In this document: positions 10,101-16,067 of the stretch, piece by piece
Numbering within the stretch: position 1 is the first letter of the stretch
Layout of the letters: each line of letters starts with the position of its first letter
Assembly (NCBI RefSeq): GCF_022012445.1
Contig: NZ_JAKLTS010000001.1
Location: forward strand, 248,001-312,000
DNA: 64,000 nt
Source: Massilia sp. TS11
GTDB taxonomy: Bacteria; Pseudomonadota; Gammaproteobacteria; Burkholderiales; Burkholderiaceae_D
Reading direction: 5' to 3'
Position numbers and translations under genes: made by a program
The notes under the pieces: model-generated
Told to the model about the DNA's origin: nothing
The model's input: only the letters and a program-made list of their open reading frames with translations
The model's database searches: none

Positions 10101-12477
10101 CTGCCAGGTGGTGCTGCCTTCGCTGGCCAGCTGTATCGCCAATCCGGCCGCCATCGGCTGCTCGGCCGTGCTGCCCTCGCTGACGACCTGTACCGCCAGC
10201 CCGGCCACGGCCGGCTGCCAGGTGGTGCTGCCCTCGCTGGCTAGTTGCACGAGCAACCCGGCCATCGCCGGCTGCTCGGCCGTGCTGCCGACGCTCGACG
10301 CCTGTATCAAGACGCCGGCCACGCCCGGTTGCAGCGCCGTGCTGCCGAGCATGACCGTGTGTATCGCCGTGCCTGGCACCAAGGGCTGTAGCGCCGTGCT
10401 GCCCAGCATGGACGCCTGTATCGCCGCGCCCAGCACCAATGGCTGCGCGGTTGTGCTGCCCAGCCTGGCCACCTGTATCGCCCAGCCGACGGCGCCGGGC
10501 TGTGCGGTGGTCCTGCCGAGCCTGGCCACCTGCCAGGCGACGCCGACCACGGCGGGCTGCAGCGCCGTCCTGCCCTCGCTGCCGGCCTGTACCGCCAAGC
10601 CCGCCACTCCGGGTTGCGACGCTGTGCTGCCCAAGCTGAGCACCTGTCTGGCCGTGCCGAGCACGCCGGGCTGCAGCGCCGTGCTGCCGAGCGTGGACGC
10701 TTGCGTGGCCGACCCAAGCCGCGCCGGCTGCAATCTGGTGCTGCCGCCGCTGGCCGTCTGTATCAGCGCCCCGGCCACGGCCGGTTGCTCGGTCGTGCTG
10801 CCGCCGATGCAGACCTGTATCAGCGCGCCGAGTACGCCGGGCTGCACGGTCGTCCTGCCGAGCCTGGATGCCTGTATCGCCGCGCCGACCCAGGCGGGCT
10901 GTTCGGTTGTGCTGCCGAGCCTGCCGGTGTGTATCGCCAATCCGGCCACCAAGGGCTGCGGCCCGGTGCTGCCAAGCATGGAAACCTGCCTGGCCAATCC
11001 GAGCCTGCCCGGCTGTAAAGTCGTGCTGCCGACCGTCGAGACCTGCGTCGCCAATCCGGCCGCCGTCGGCTGCCCGCTGGTGCTGCCGAGCATCGAGGCG
11101 TGCGTCATGAATCCGGGCCTGCTCGGCTGCAGCGTGGTGCTGCCCAAGTTCAGCACCTGCCTGACGGCGCCGACCACGCCGGGCTGCGTCGTGGTGCTAC
11201 CGTCGATCAATGTCTGCGTGGCCAATCCGAGCCTCGAAGGCTGCAAGCAAGTGCTGCCCTCGCTGCCGGCCTGCATCAGCCAGCCCGATCTGCTCGGCTG
11301 CACGGTGGTGCTGCCCAGCTTGCAGGCCTGTCTGGCTGCACCGAGCACGGCCGGCTGCAGCGCCGTCTGGCCGAGCATCGGCGTGTGTACGGCGACGCCG
11401 ACCCAGCCGGGTTGCCAGTACGTGCTGCCCAAGCTCGAGACCTGCCTGGCCGCACCGAACACGGCCGGCTGCAAGGCCGTGTTCCCCTCGGTCGATGCCT
11501 GCGTGCTCGACAAGACCCGCGCCGGCTGCCAGTTCGTGCTGCCCTCCTTGACGACCTGTATCGCCGCCCCGGCGACGGCCGGCTGCACGGTGGTGCTGCC
11601 GAGCATGGCCGCCTGTATCGCCGCACCGACGGCGCCCGGCTGCGCCCAGGTGCTGCCGAGTATCGGCGCCTGTATCGCCAACCCGGCCGCGCCCGGCTGC
11701 GTGGCAGTGCTGCCGAGCCTGGCCAGCTGCACGCTCAATCCGACCCAGGCGGGCTGCAATGTGGTGCTGCCGCCCTTGTCGGCCTGTATCAGCGCGCCGA
11801 CGACGCCGGGCTGCACGGCCGTGTTGCCGAGCATGACGGTCTGTATCGCCGTGCCGAGCACGCCGGGCTGTTCGGCCGTGCTGCCGAGCGTGAGCGCCTG
11901 TGTCAGCAATCCGGCTGCGCCCGGCTGCCCGGTCGTGCTGCCGCCGCTGGCCGCCTGCCTGGTCAGCCCGAGCACACCGGGCTGCACGGTCGTGTTGCCG
12001 AGCCTGGCAAGCTGTATCGCTAATCCGAGCGCGACCGGCTGCGAAGTGGTGCTGCCGCCGATCAGCACCTGTATCGCCAACCCGACCGCACCCGGCTGCG
12101 AAGTCGTGGTCAAGCCGGCCCCGAGCAGCAACAGCAATGCCCCGACCCTGGGCAGCGCGCTCGACACTGTGGTCACCGTCGTCAATCAGGTGACGCCGCC
12201 GGCCGGCGCCAGCAGCACCCCGGCTCCCGCGCCGGCCGCGCCCGCCGCGAGCGGCAGTGGCGGCGGCGGTGGCGGTGGCGGCAGCAGCAGCCCGGCCGCG
12301 GCCGCCCCGGCCTCGAGCAGCAGCGCCAGCAGCAGCGGCGACAGCAGCCCGGGCCCGGCCCCGGCCGCCGACGAGCCGAAGAAGGACGAGAAAAAAGACG
12401 AGAAGAAGGACGCGACCGAGGCCAAGCCGGACAGCAGCAAGAAGCCGGAAGCGCCGAAGAAGAACTATTGCAACTGA
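1177..12477 (+). CDS. Giant filamentous haemagglutinin-type (two-partner secretion) exoprotein with a 52-unit cysteine repeat tail
   Basis: A 3766-residue secreted protein. Residues 1-34 look like a signal peptide (basic start, LVLSTLLLSSFVAAVAA). Residues about 35-270 are the TPS secretion domain, with the hallmark VLINPNGILFGQGA. This domain normally targets the protein to an outer-membrane TpsB pore; no TpsB gene is in the window. Residues about 540-2010 hold six long Ser/Gly/Asn-rich beta repeats, each about 226 residues and marked by G-FG-AGL and GGY. A TWASG..GAWDDPSKW segment sits near 2175. Residues 2657-3644 are 52 tandem 19-residue Cys repeats. The last 122 residues are Pro/Ala/Ser/Gly-rich, then Lys/Asp/Glu-rich, ending YCN. 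No cysteine occurs before residue 2663. Likely a surface or extracellular adhesin or matrix fibre; a true function is not known. The start has a plausible purine-rich ribosome site (GAGAAGA). Confidence 0.9.
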   Translation: MTVRSHPESVRAPRWPRLVLSTLLLSSFVAAVAAPSQPTVVAGQASFNQQGNVFTITNTPNTIINWQSFSVRPGEVTRFLQESASSAVLNRILGQDPSQILGALESNGKVVLINPNGILFGQGARVDVNGLVASSLQLSNQDFLAGKLNFSAGTVAGKVRNEGAIITPTGGSVFLIAPTVENNGLIQSPKGEVVLAAGHSVKLVDSSQPDMQVVVSAPADKALNLGQVVAAAGRVGIFGALVEQRGAINADSAVVGENGRILLKASRSTLVADDARLSATGAGQGGSIQVLGEQVSLRDQATVDVSGAAGGGSILVGGDFQGANSAVANASQTELASGVRLLANGGSSGDGGKVIVWANDSTRAAGRIEARAGSAGGNGGLIETSGKNLLDISGLRIDASAARGAAGTWLLDPTDITIVHGTGGGSLSSGSFAPTSNNSISDTTINSALAGGSNVTISTSGGSGGSGIIKLNGTSDAGGAVAISNSNGAHTLNLNSTTIDMRSGSSITGSGLTLNLNASSNITADNVTLGGAISTGSNMTVNNGLTLDNGATLAIGNRNLYFSGNNTQTVGSNGSATVSLTGGTVYLNGSTGQIVNFGSGLTLSGYGSLNVYQTLNNAGNIVANTAGQTLNIYPGNLSNTGRLEATAGTLTINSGTLANANGTLAVASGATLNVYPNLSLASLGTVAHTAGSFNLYGTFDASGSTSSNALDIGSGGPFGSAGLTNLYGTISGGYLSSSDGRALSGSPKLNGVTISGTLNQGANLSIYGGLGLAAGANLNVGGYSLYMNDSGNVGLGGTPASTITLAGGSLYAGASANNQTLNIGAGVTVTGYGSMYTSYNTGSVVNNAGVFRSNGGSLNIYTNTFNNSGTLHAQNGTLYLDPTTLNNTGNLQVSSGATLNLASDMTVAQLGNIVHANGSLNYSGKLDNRSSNSANAALNLGPGGVFGSAGLTSLTGTIWGGYVSSSNGQTFSGSASFDGVTLTGTLNAGGNWSIYNGLGLDSNAVLNLNGYGLYINGAGTQNVTAGSGATINLGGGSLYAGSGATQTLNLPANLTIQGNGSIFQSYTSTVNSAATIKSNNGGSLSIYPSTFNNSGLLWASNGSLNINTSSFSNTGELRADSANSTINLYPDMLASALGTITHTAGSFNLRGVLSNDVGTLAGPLDLGASGPFGTAGLTNLYGSIQGGYISASGGQVVGGSGTLKNLSIVGDMGVGGNMSVIGNLNLIGNSKLSLNGNGLYFSDSISQSLLTTGSGTVDLGGGNLYAYQSIGSQSLTIGPNVTVQGYGGVYTGYNGNTIINQGTILANAASRTLNINPTTLVNNGVLRVSAGTMYVNPSNWSSSGGSLSVQGSGVLYFYPNATVAGLGAIDHASGALHIMGTLTNNASSAGSPLDLGAGGPFGTAGLTQLHGKIVGGYVTSTGGIAINGGTFEGVGMSGNLSASGNLYINGDLNLANGTLLDLAGNSLYLNQGATQTISTGGSATIRLGGASLYAYVSGQTVNLGSGLTVEGNGTIGYYSGNTTLNNAATIRNNVANGYLTVYANTLNNTGTIDASAGTLTLNPSTLNNTGSGVLRVGSGATLTLQTNATVAQLGTIQHAAGTLNFTGTLDNAASTSAQPLDIGSGGVFGTAGLDNLNGTLLGGYLTSTGGKALSATRLDGVGIVGNVSSSNYLIAKNGLNLVGGATLNMAGNTLYIDGSGTQSISGSGTINLGTGSLLAGYNGSQTLSIGSGITVQGSGTIGNYSTSTINNAGTIIANNTSGYTLTINPGSFNNSGTVRAAAGSLNLNPGSWTNTGQLVVDSGANLYDYVSGTPASIGPLSNNGNFYYYGTLDNSGSSLASPLNLGPGGPFGANGLAGMSLSYGRINGGYVTGGQGYTLNTGVFNGVTVVGSLNTTGSYYIYGGLNLADGAVLNLNNGYMYFMDTGTQTISTPGSATFNLSSGYLNANGNGYSNVALNIGSGMTIQGSGGISNYYSATINNAGTIATNGSGSLSVSASTLTNTGTLRANGGYLSVGGLSTNAGLIDVASGSQFYSSSALNNTGTISGSGTLSMNGGYATLTNNGNINPGGVGGTGTLALTGAFVNTSSGVLNMDVGLAAAADKLQISGAATLGGTLNLQTAGGYVPTNNDSYTLLSYAGTPSGSFATVSASAFSGGAIDTSSSGLFKFKMPSGSVTNTWASGVSGAWDDPSKWSLGHVPTNAEDVQVPDYASQFTITISTPGQAARSLVFLGNDHLALTGGSLTLSHGSSLNAGYLDLSGSGLFNANGSLSLLALSLAGTSSLHIGSGQTLSVADLNLAGGSIGGAGSVVVSNSFSRTAGSIGNQIAALSITQASGTLAPGALSFTGPLTLVANSGNIDIGANISVSNAVLNAAAGAIRNTGGSVSANTLRADASAGISMNTSVAALQAQNTGAGNISISNTASSLTVQDLASGGYGVRVVGGAGTVNLSNSGSLSLAAPISTSNGDISLSANGISLGSAVAAPAHAVNLQSGAAIGGSGLIAGASLSASAAAGISLSTAVGLLDASNTGTSSSTSITNSGTLTVHNVSQPGNGAITIDNTGATTISGSVSSVNGPITVTAHSPLTVNGSVTSTSGNITLEAGSSGQNTDVLSVGSTATIDSGGSVTLKAGAAINVASGAQVKAGATLLANQNGGSLPSLATCISAPSTSGCDQVLPSLATCISSPTTAGCTVVLPTLATCISAPSTNGCQVVLPSLATCTASPSTAGCSAVLPSLATCTAHPDTAGCSAVLPSMSTCIANPNLEGCSSILPSLSSCISSPGQTGCSAVLPSLASCAQAPNQTGCSVVLPSLEQCLEAPARTGCGAVLPALSTCVSAPATAGCSVVLPSLSTCIANPGEAGCSVVLPSLNTCIANPSAAGCSVVLPSLNTCLQSPSTAGCSVVLPSIATCVANPATVGCNLVLPSLATCLKTPATPGCSVVLPSLSTCIAQPSTTGCQHVLPSMTACIANPSTNGCQVVLPSLASCIANPAAIGCSAVLPSLTTCTASPATAGCQVVLPSLASCTSNPAIAGCSAVLPTLDACIKTPATPGCSAVLPSMTVCIAVPGTKGCSAVLPSMDACIAAPSTNGCAVVLPSLATCIAQPTAPGCAVVLPSLATCQATPTTAGCSAVLPSLPACTAKPATPGCDAVLPKLSTCLAVPSTPGCSAVLPSVDACVADPSRAGCNLVLPPLAVCISAPATAGCSVVLPPMQTCISAPSTPGCTVVLPSLDACIAAPTQAGCSVVLPSLPVCIANPATKGCGPVLPSMETCLANPSLPGCKVVLPTVETCVANPAAVGCPLVLPSIEACVMNPGLLGCSVVLPKFSTCLTAPTTPGCVVVLPSINVCVANPSLEGCKQVLPSLPACISQPDLLGCTVVLPSLQACLAAPSTAGCSAVWPSIGVCTATPTQPGCQYVLPKLETCLAAPNTAGCKAVFPSVDACVLDKTRAGCQFVLPSLTTCIAAPATAGCTVVLPSMAACIAAPTAPGCAQVLPSIGACIANPAAPGCVAVLPSLASCTLNPTQAGCNVVLPPLSACISAPTTPGCTAVLPSMTVCIAVPSTPGCSAVLPSVSACVSNPAAPGCPVVLPPLAACLVSPSTPGCTVVLPSLASCIANPSATGCEVVLPPISTCIANPTAPGCEVVVKPAPSSNSNAPTLGSALDTVVTVVNQVTPPAGASSTPAPAPAAPAASGSGGGGGGGGSSSPAAAAPASSSSASSSGDSSPGPAPAADEPKKDEKKDEKKDATEAKPDSSKKPEAPKKNYCN
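2800..7250 (+). repeat. Six long in-gene repeats, about 680 bp each
   Basis: Within the exoprotein, a block of about 226 codons recurs six times. Each copy carries a G-(P/V)FG(S/T)AGL signature (copies near 3320, 4005, 4681, 5368, 6050 and 6718). The signature is followed by GG-Y, a short inner strand pattern ending in L-Y, and later an N-N-(A/G)-T/N-G pattern. The copies are diverged in DNA, so they are old. The sixth is the most divergent (FGANGLAGM). The pattern is that of a beta-helix built from long repeated blocks. Confidence 0.75.
9145..12108 (+). repeat. Perfect-register array of 52 repeats of 57 bp (19 residues)
   Basis: 2964 bp, exactly 52 units without an indel. The consensus is L-P-S-L-x-x-C-I-x-x-P-x-x-x-G-C-x-x-V. 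Cys at positions 7 and 16 and Gly at 15 are invariant in all 52 units, and Pro at 2 is invariant. Pro at 11 is missing only in unit 42 (Lys). The first Leu is replaced by Trp in unit 40 and Phe in unit 42. Cysteine spacing therefore alternates C-x8-C and C-x9-C for 104 cysteines. DNA copies are well diverged. Confidence 0.95.
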
Positions 12478-12498
12478 GCGCGCAGGAATGCGGCAGGG

Positions 12499-12520
12499 AA
12501 GGGCGTTTGTTCGCCCTTTT
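12499..12520 (+). terminator. Likely intrinsic terminator of the exoprotein gene
   Basis: AAGGGCG, a 6-nt loop, CGCCCTT and two further T residues, 22 nt after the stop codon. The stem is only 7 bp, so strength is uncertain. Confidence 0.6.
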
Positions 12521-12577
12521 CGCCGCGCCGCCGATGGCTTAGCATGTGGGCCGCTGATCCGCTTCCCGTTTTGAACA

Positions 12578-13153
12578 ATGGACCTTCCCGAGCTTAAACA
12601 GATCGAAGTGGCCACCCGCATGCCGGTTTTCTGGTGTGGCCTGAACCAGCATGTCGACGCGCTGATCCAGGCGCGCCTGGCCATTGACGAGGTGCGCGTC
12701 CTGCATCCGGACAGCACGCCCTCGAATGTCCAGGCGGTCTACATGAGCCCCTGGCACAGCCATTTGCTGACGCCGCGCTTTCAGCCTCTGATCAGCCTGG
12801 TCGAGGAGGCCGCCCGCACGGCCTCGCGCCAGGGCATGCTGGCCGATCTCGAACGCCTGAATCTCGATGTGCGCGTGTCCGACTGCTGGGGCGCGATCTA
12901 CGAGGGCGGCGACTACACCCATCCGCACCACCATTTCCCTTCGGCCTGGTCGGTCGTCGTTTATCTCGAAGCGGAACCCGGCTGCGCGCCCATCGTGTTT
13001 GGCGATGGCATCGCCGTCAAGCCCGTGCCGGGCCTGATGGTAATGTTCCCTGGGAATCTGCTGCACGCCGTGCCGGCCACGGCCGGGCGGCGCGTGTGCG
13101 CGGTGATGAATCTGCTGGCCGTGCCCTGCTTCCGCGAGGGCGGCGCCGCCTAG
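12578..13153 (+). CDS. 2OG-Fe(II) oxygenase-like protein (TIGR02466-type)
   Basis: 191 residues. The centre carries WGAIYEGGDYTHPHHHFPSA, then a VVVYL strand, an IVFGDG turn, the GLMVMFPGNLLHAVP segment and a late R..AVMN. This order (W, G, HxH, S-x-VxYL, FP-x-x-L-x-H-x-V-P, R, N) is that of small double-stranded beta-helix 2OG-Fe(II) oxygenases of the TIGR02466 type. The His cluster and the LLHAV His are likely iron ligands. The substrate is unknown. The gene follows the giant Pro/Cys-repeat exoprotein by 100 nt, but a likely terminator lies between them, so co-transcription is not assured. Its stop codon overlaps that of the convergent thioesterase gene. Confidence 0.65.
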   Translation: MDLPELKQIEVATRMPVFWCGLNQHVDALIQARLAIDEVRVLHPDSTPSNVQAVYMSPWHSHLLTPRFQPLISLVEEAARTASRQGMLADLERLNLDVRVSDCWGAIYEGGDYTHPHHHFPSAWSVVVYLEAEPGCAPIVFGDGIAVKPVPGLMVMFPGNLLHAVPATAGRRVCAVMNLLAVPCFREGGAA

Positions 13154-13572
13154 GCCAGGGTTTGCAGCAGGGCGCGCGTGGCCGGCGGAATCGGCACCGG
13201 GCGCTGGCTGGCCCGGTCCACATACACGTGCACGAAATGGCCGACAGCGGCCGGCACGGTCTCGTCATTGCGGTACAGGCCGATCTCGTAGCGCACGCTC
13301 GAGCTGCCGAGCTTGCTCACGCGCAGGCCCGCGTGCACGAGGTCGGGAAAAGCGATCGGCCGGAAATAGGCGCAGCCGCTGTCGACCACGTAGGCGATCA
13401 CCGCGCCGCCATGGATGTCGAGCACGCCATGGCTGATCAGGTACTGGTTCACGGCCGTGTCGAACAAGGCATAGTAGACCACGTTGTTGACGTGGCCGTA
13501 GATGTCATTGTCGTGCCAGCGCGTGGGCAGACTGAGGAAGGCGGCAAAGGCCGCGCGCGGCGTGTCGCGCAT
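13150..13572 (-). CDS. Acyl-CoA thioesterase, hotdog fold (YbgC/4-hydroxybenzoyl-CoA thioesterase type)
   Basis: 140 residues, the usual length. The RWHDNDIYGHVNNVVYYALFD stretch near residues 18-38 is the conserved hotdog active-site segment, with the Asp in D-x-x-G-H-V-N-N. It should hydrolyse short or aromatic acyl-CoA thioesters in the cytosol; the exact substrate cannot be told. The ATG overlaps the hslO stop by one base (TGATG), so the two are probably translated from one message. The 3' end overlaps the oxygenase gene by 4 bp (CTAG serves as stop on both strands). Confidence 0.85.
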   Translation of the reverse strand: MRDTPRAAFAAFLSLPTRWHDNDIYGHVNNVVYYALFDTAVNQYLISHGVLDIHGGAVIAYVVDSGCAYFRPIAFPDLVHAGLRVSKLGSSSVRYEIGLYRNDETVPAAVGHFVHVYVDRASQRPVPIPPATRALLQTLA

Positions 13573-14507
13573 CAGTGCTGGGTGCGCGAGGGCGCGTGCA
13601 CGCCGTCGGTCGCAAACAGCTGGGCCACGTCGACCGCGTCGAAGCCGTAGTGCTTGCCGCAGAAATCGCAATTGATCGACAGGTCGCCCAGTTCGGCCAG
13701 CGCGCTGTCGACTTCGGCGCGGCCGAGGGTCTTCAGCATATTGCCGACGCGCTCGCGCGAGCAGCTGCAGAAGAACTGCGGATGGGCCGGGTCGAACACG
13801 CGGATCGTCTCTTCCCAGAACAGGCGCTTCATCAGGGTCTGGATGTCGGCCTCGAGCAGTTCGGCCTCGCTCAGCGTGGCGGCCAGATGGACGGCGCGGT
13901 TCCAGGTTTCCTGATCTTCTTCTTCGCTTGCCTGTTCGGGCTGCTCGCTGGCGCCCGAATGGCGCGGCAGCTTCTGCAGCAGCAGGCCGCGCGCCACCTG
14001 GCCGTCGGCGGCCAGCCACAGGCGCGTGTCGAGCTGTTCCGAGCGCAGCATATAGTTTTCGATGATCGTGCCCATGTCCTCGCCGTCGAGCGGCACCATG
14101 CCCTGGTAGGGCTGCTGGCCCGGCAGCTTGTCGTCCGGGTCGAGCGTGATCACGAAACGGCCATTGCCGTGCAGATTGATCAGCGCGGACAGCGGCGCAT
14201 CGGCCTCGATCTCGGCGTCCGGGGCCAGCTTGGCGGTGGCGCGCAGGCGCAGCTGGGCGTCGCACTCGGCCACCAGCAGGCGCACCGGGCCGTCGCCGTG
14301 GATCTGCATGATCAGGGCGCCCTGGAATTTCAGATTCGCCGAGAGCAGGGCGGCCGCCGCCACCATCTGGCCCAGGATGTCCTTGATGCGGGCCGGATAG
14401 CTGTGGCGTGCCTGGATCTCGTGCCAGGTGTCCGCAATTTCGACGAATTCGCCGCGCACGGCGGCGTTATCGAAGATGAAGCGCTGGAGACTGTCTTTGT
14501 TGCTCAT
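13572..14507 (-). CDS. hslO: Redox-regulated chaperone Hsp33
   Basis: 311 residues. Holdase chaperone activated by oxidation in the cytosol. The N-terminal domain is typical (QGALIMQIHGDGPVRLLVAE near 62-81, then the QPYQGMVPL segment). The C-terminal zinc switch has all four cysteines: CSC at 247/249 and CDFC at 280/283. An acidic insertion (SEEEDQE) near 194-200 is a small oddity. It follows the gamma-carbonic anhydrase gene by 3 nt and is coupled to the thioesterase gene. Confidence 0.96.
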   Translation of the reverse strand: MSNKDSLQRFIFDNAAVRGEFVEIADTWHEIQARHSYPARIKDILGQMVAAAALLSANLKFQGALIMQIHGDGPVRLLVAECDAQLRLRATAKLAPDAEIEADAPLSALINLHGNGRFVITLDPDDKLPGQQPYQGMVPLDGEDMGTIIENYMLRSEQLDTRLWLAADGQVARGLLLQKLPRHSGASEQPEQASEEEDQETWNRAVHLAATLSEAELLEADIQTLMKRLFWEETIRVFDPAHPQFFCSCSRERVGNMLKTLGRAEVDSALAELGDLSINCDFCGKHYGFDAVDVAQLFATDGVHAPSRTQH

Positions 14508-14510
14508 GAA

Positions 14511-15035
14511 TTATCCGATGCGGGTGAGTTCCGTCTTGAACAGGCCGGCCTTGGCCACGTAGCTGGCGGCCGACAGGCGCAGGCGCGCCACTTCTTCCTC
14601 GCTCAGCGTGCGCACCACCTTGGCCGGGCTGCCCAGAATCAGGCTGTGGTCGGGGAATTCCTTGCCCTCGGTGACCAGGGCGCCGGCCCCGACCAGGCAG
14701 CCGCGCCCGATGCGCGCGCCGTTCAGGATCACCGCCTGGATACCGACCAGGCTGCCGTCGCCGACCGTGCAGCCATGCAGCATGGCCTGGTGGCCGACCG
14801 TGACCTCGGCGCCCAGGGTCAGCGGGTAGCCGATGTCGGTGTGCAGCGTGCACGACTCCTGCACATTGCTGCGCGGGCCGACCGTGATGCGCTCGTTGTC
14901 GCCACGGATGGTCGTGCCGAACCAGACCGAGGCATCCTCGGCGACGGTGACTTTACCGATCAGATTGGCGTTGTCGGCGATGAAGGCCGACGCGGCCACC
15001 TCGGGGGCGTGTTCGCCCAGCTGGTACAGAGCCAT
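14511..15035 (-). CDS. Gamma-carbonic anhydrase family protein (YrdA/PaaY type)
   Basis: 174 residues of left-handed beta-helix hexapeptide repeats. The metal-site histidines are visible in TLHTDIG and [12 protein letters not shown], and the RGDN turn is present. Family members bind a metal at trimer interfaces; some are carbonic anhydrases, others are of unknown activity. The ATG at 15035 gives the standard start (MALYQLGEH); the frame stays open for 39 codons upstream but that stretch crosses the promoter of the divergent gene. First gene of a likely three-gene unit with hslO and the thioesterase. Confidence 0.88.
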   Translation of the reverse strand: MALYQLGEHAPEVAASAFIADNANLIGKVTVAEDASVWFGTTIRGDNERITVGPRSNVQESCTLHTDIGYPLTLGAEVTVGHQAMLHGCTVGDGSLVGIQAVILNGARIGRGCLVGAGALVTEGKEFPDHSLILGSPAKVVRTLSEEEVARLRLSAASYVAKAGLFKTELTRIG

Positions 15036-15111
15036 GATGGGAAGCGGAAGTGGTTGGGAATGGGCGTATTTTACGCGTTCGCCGGGTCCGGCACGAAGTG
15101 GCCGTTGCCGG

Positions 15112-15131
15112 TATAATGCGAACGATCGTTC
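15112..15131 (+). promoter_or_regulatory. -10 element with abutting 12-bp palindromic operator
   Basis: A consensus TATAAT (15112-15117) is followed at once by GAACGATCGTTC (15120-15131), a perfect palindrome centred just at the expected transcription start. Such a site at the -10/+1 region is typical of repressor operators, often of TetR type. It serves the alpha/beta hydrolase gene starting at 15151. No clear -35 is seen. Confidence 0.45.
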
Positions 15132-15150
15132 TATTTTATCAGCGAAAGCC

Positions 15151-16029
15151 ATGCTTGCCTCCCGTTCCGACTATGTGCCCGTGCGCGGGCTGCACTACCA
15201 CGTGCGCCACTGGGGCCGCGTGGGCGCGCCCAAGATCTTCATGCTGCACGGCTGGATGGACGTGGCCGCTTCCTTCCAGTTCGTGGTCGACTGCCTGCGC
15301 GGCGACTGGCATGTGATCGCGCCCGACTGGCGCGGCTTCGGCCTGAGCGACTGGCCGGCCACCGACACCTACTGGTTCATGGACTATATCGCCGACCTCG
15401 AGGTGCTGATCCAGCACTATGCGGGCGCGGAAGCGATCAATCTGGTCGGCCACAGCATGGGCGGCAATATCGCCGGCATCTATGCGGGCGTGCGCCCGGC
15501 GCGCGTGCGCCGCCTCGTCAATCTCGAGGGTTTCGGCCTGGCCGCCACCCGGCCCGAGCAGTCGCCCGAGCGCATCGCGCGCTGGCTCGACGAGCTGCAG
15601 GACCCGCCGCGTATGCGCAGCTACGCCAGCCTGGCCGAGGTGGCCGCGCGCCTGCAGAAGACCAATCCGCGCCTGAGCGACGCGCGCGCCGCCTTCCTGG
15701 CCGAGCACTGGTCGGCCCAGAACGAGGCCGGCGAGTGGGCCATTCTCGGCGACCCCGTGCACAAGCAGCATGGCCCCCATCTGTACCAGGTGGAGGAGGT
15801 GCTGGCCTGCTGGCGCGCCACCACCGCCCCGGTGCTGGCGGTCGAGGCCGAAGAGACGAATATGTGGCTGTGGATGGGCCCGAAAGAGGAGGCGCGCCAC
15901 GAAATCGACCGCCGCCTCAGCCACCTGCGCGACGTGCGCATCGTGCGCCTGCCGGCGGCCGGCCACATGCTGCACCACGACCAGCCCGAGGCCCTGGCCA
16001 CGCTGATCGAGGACTTCCTCCAGAGCTGA
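15151..16029 (+). CDS. Alpha/beta hydrolase
   Basis: 292 residues with the alpha/beta hydrolase core: the HGW oxyanion segment at 33-35, [10 protein letters not shown] near 58-67, nucleophile Ser102 in GHSMGG, and a late catalytic His272 in AAGHMLHH. The acid residue is probably in the VEAEE stretch near 231-235. The substrate cannot be assigned. The ATG at 15151 is chosen because upstream codons cross the promoter and the divergent gene. The PHP phosphoesterase follows after 38 nt. Confidence 0.85.
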   Translation: MLASRSDYVPVRGLHYHVRHWGRVGAPKIFMLHGWMDVAASFQFVVDCLRGDWHVIAPDWRGFGLSDWPATDTYWFMDYIADLEVLIQHYAGAEAINLVGHSMGGNIAGIYAGVRPARVRRLVNLEGFGLAATRPEQSPERIARWLDELQDPPRMRSYASLAEVAARLQKTNPRLSDARAAFLAEHWSAQNEAGEWAILGDPVHKQHGPHLYQVEEVLACWRATTAPVLAVEAEETNMWLWMGPKEEARHEIDRRLSHLRDVRIVRLPAAGHMLHHDQPEALATLIEDFLQS

Positions 16030-16067
16030 GGGCGGCGCGGCGGCGCCAGCCGACGTACAATGTTGGC

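Noticed and set aside
9145..12108. 57-bp periodic repeats as a CRISPR array
   Set aside because: The units are all coding, in one frame, without conserved repeat/variable spacer division; DNA identity is spread evenly.
1246..12185. Very long open frames on the minus strand opposite the giant exoprotein gene (up to 1922 codons)
   Set aside because: They are Gln/Arg/Ala/Gly or Val/Ser/Thr repeats produced by the codon bias and repeats of the plus-strand gene; no domain, ribosome site or family resemblance is visible.
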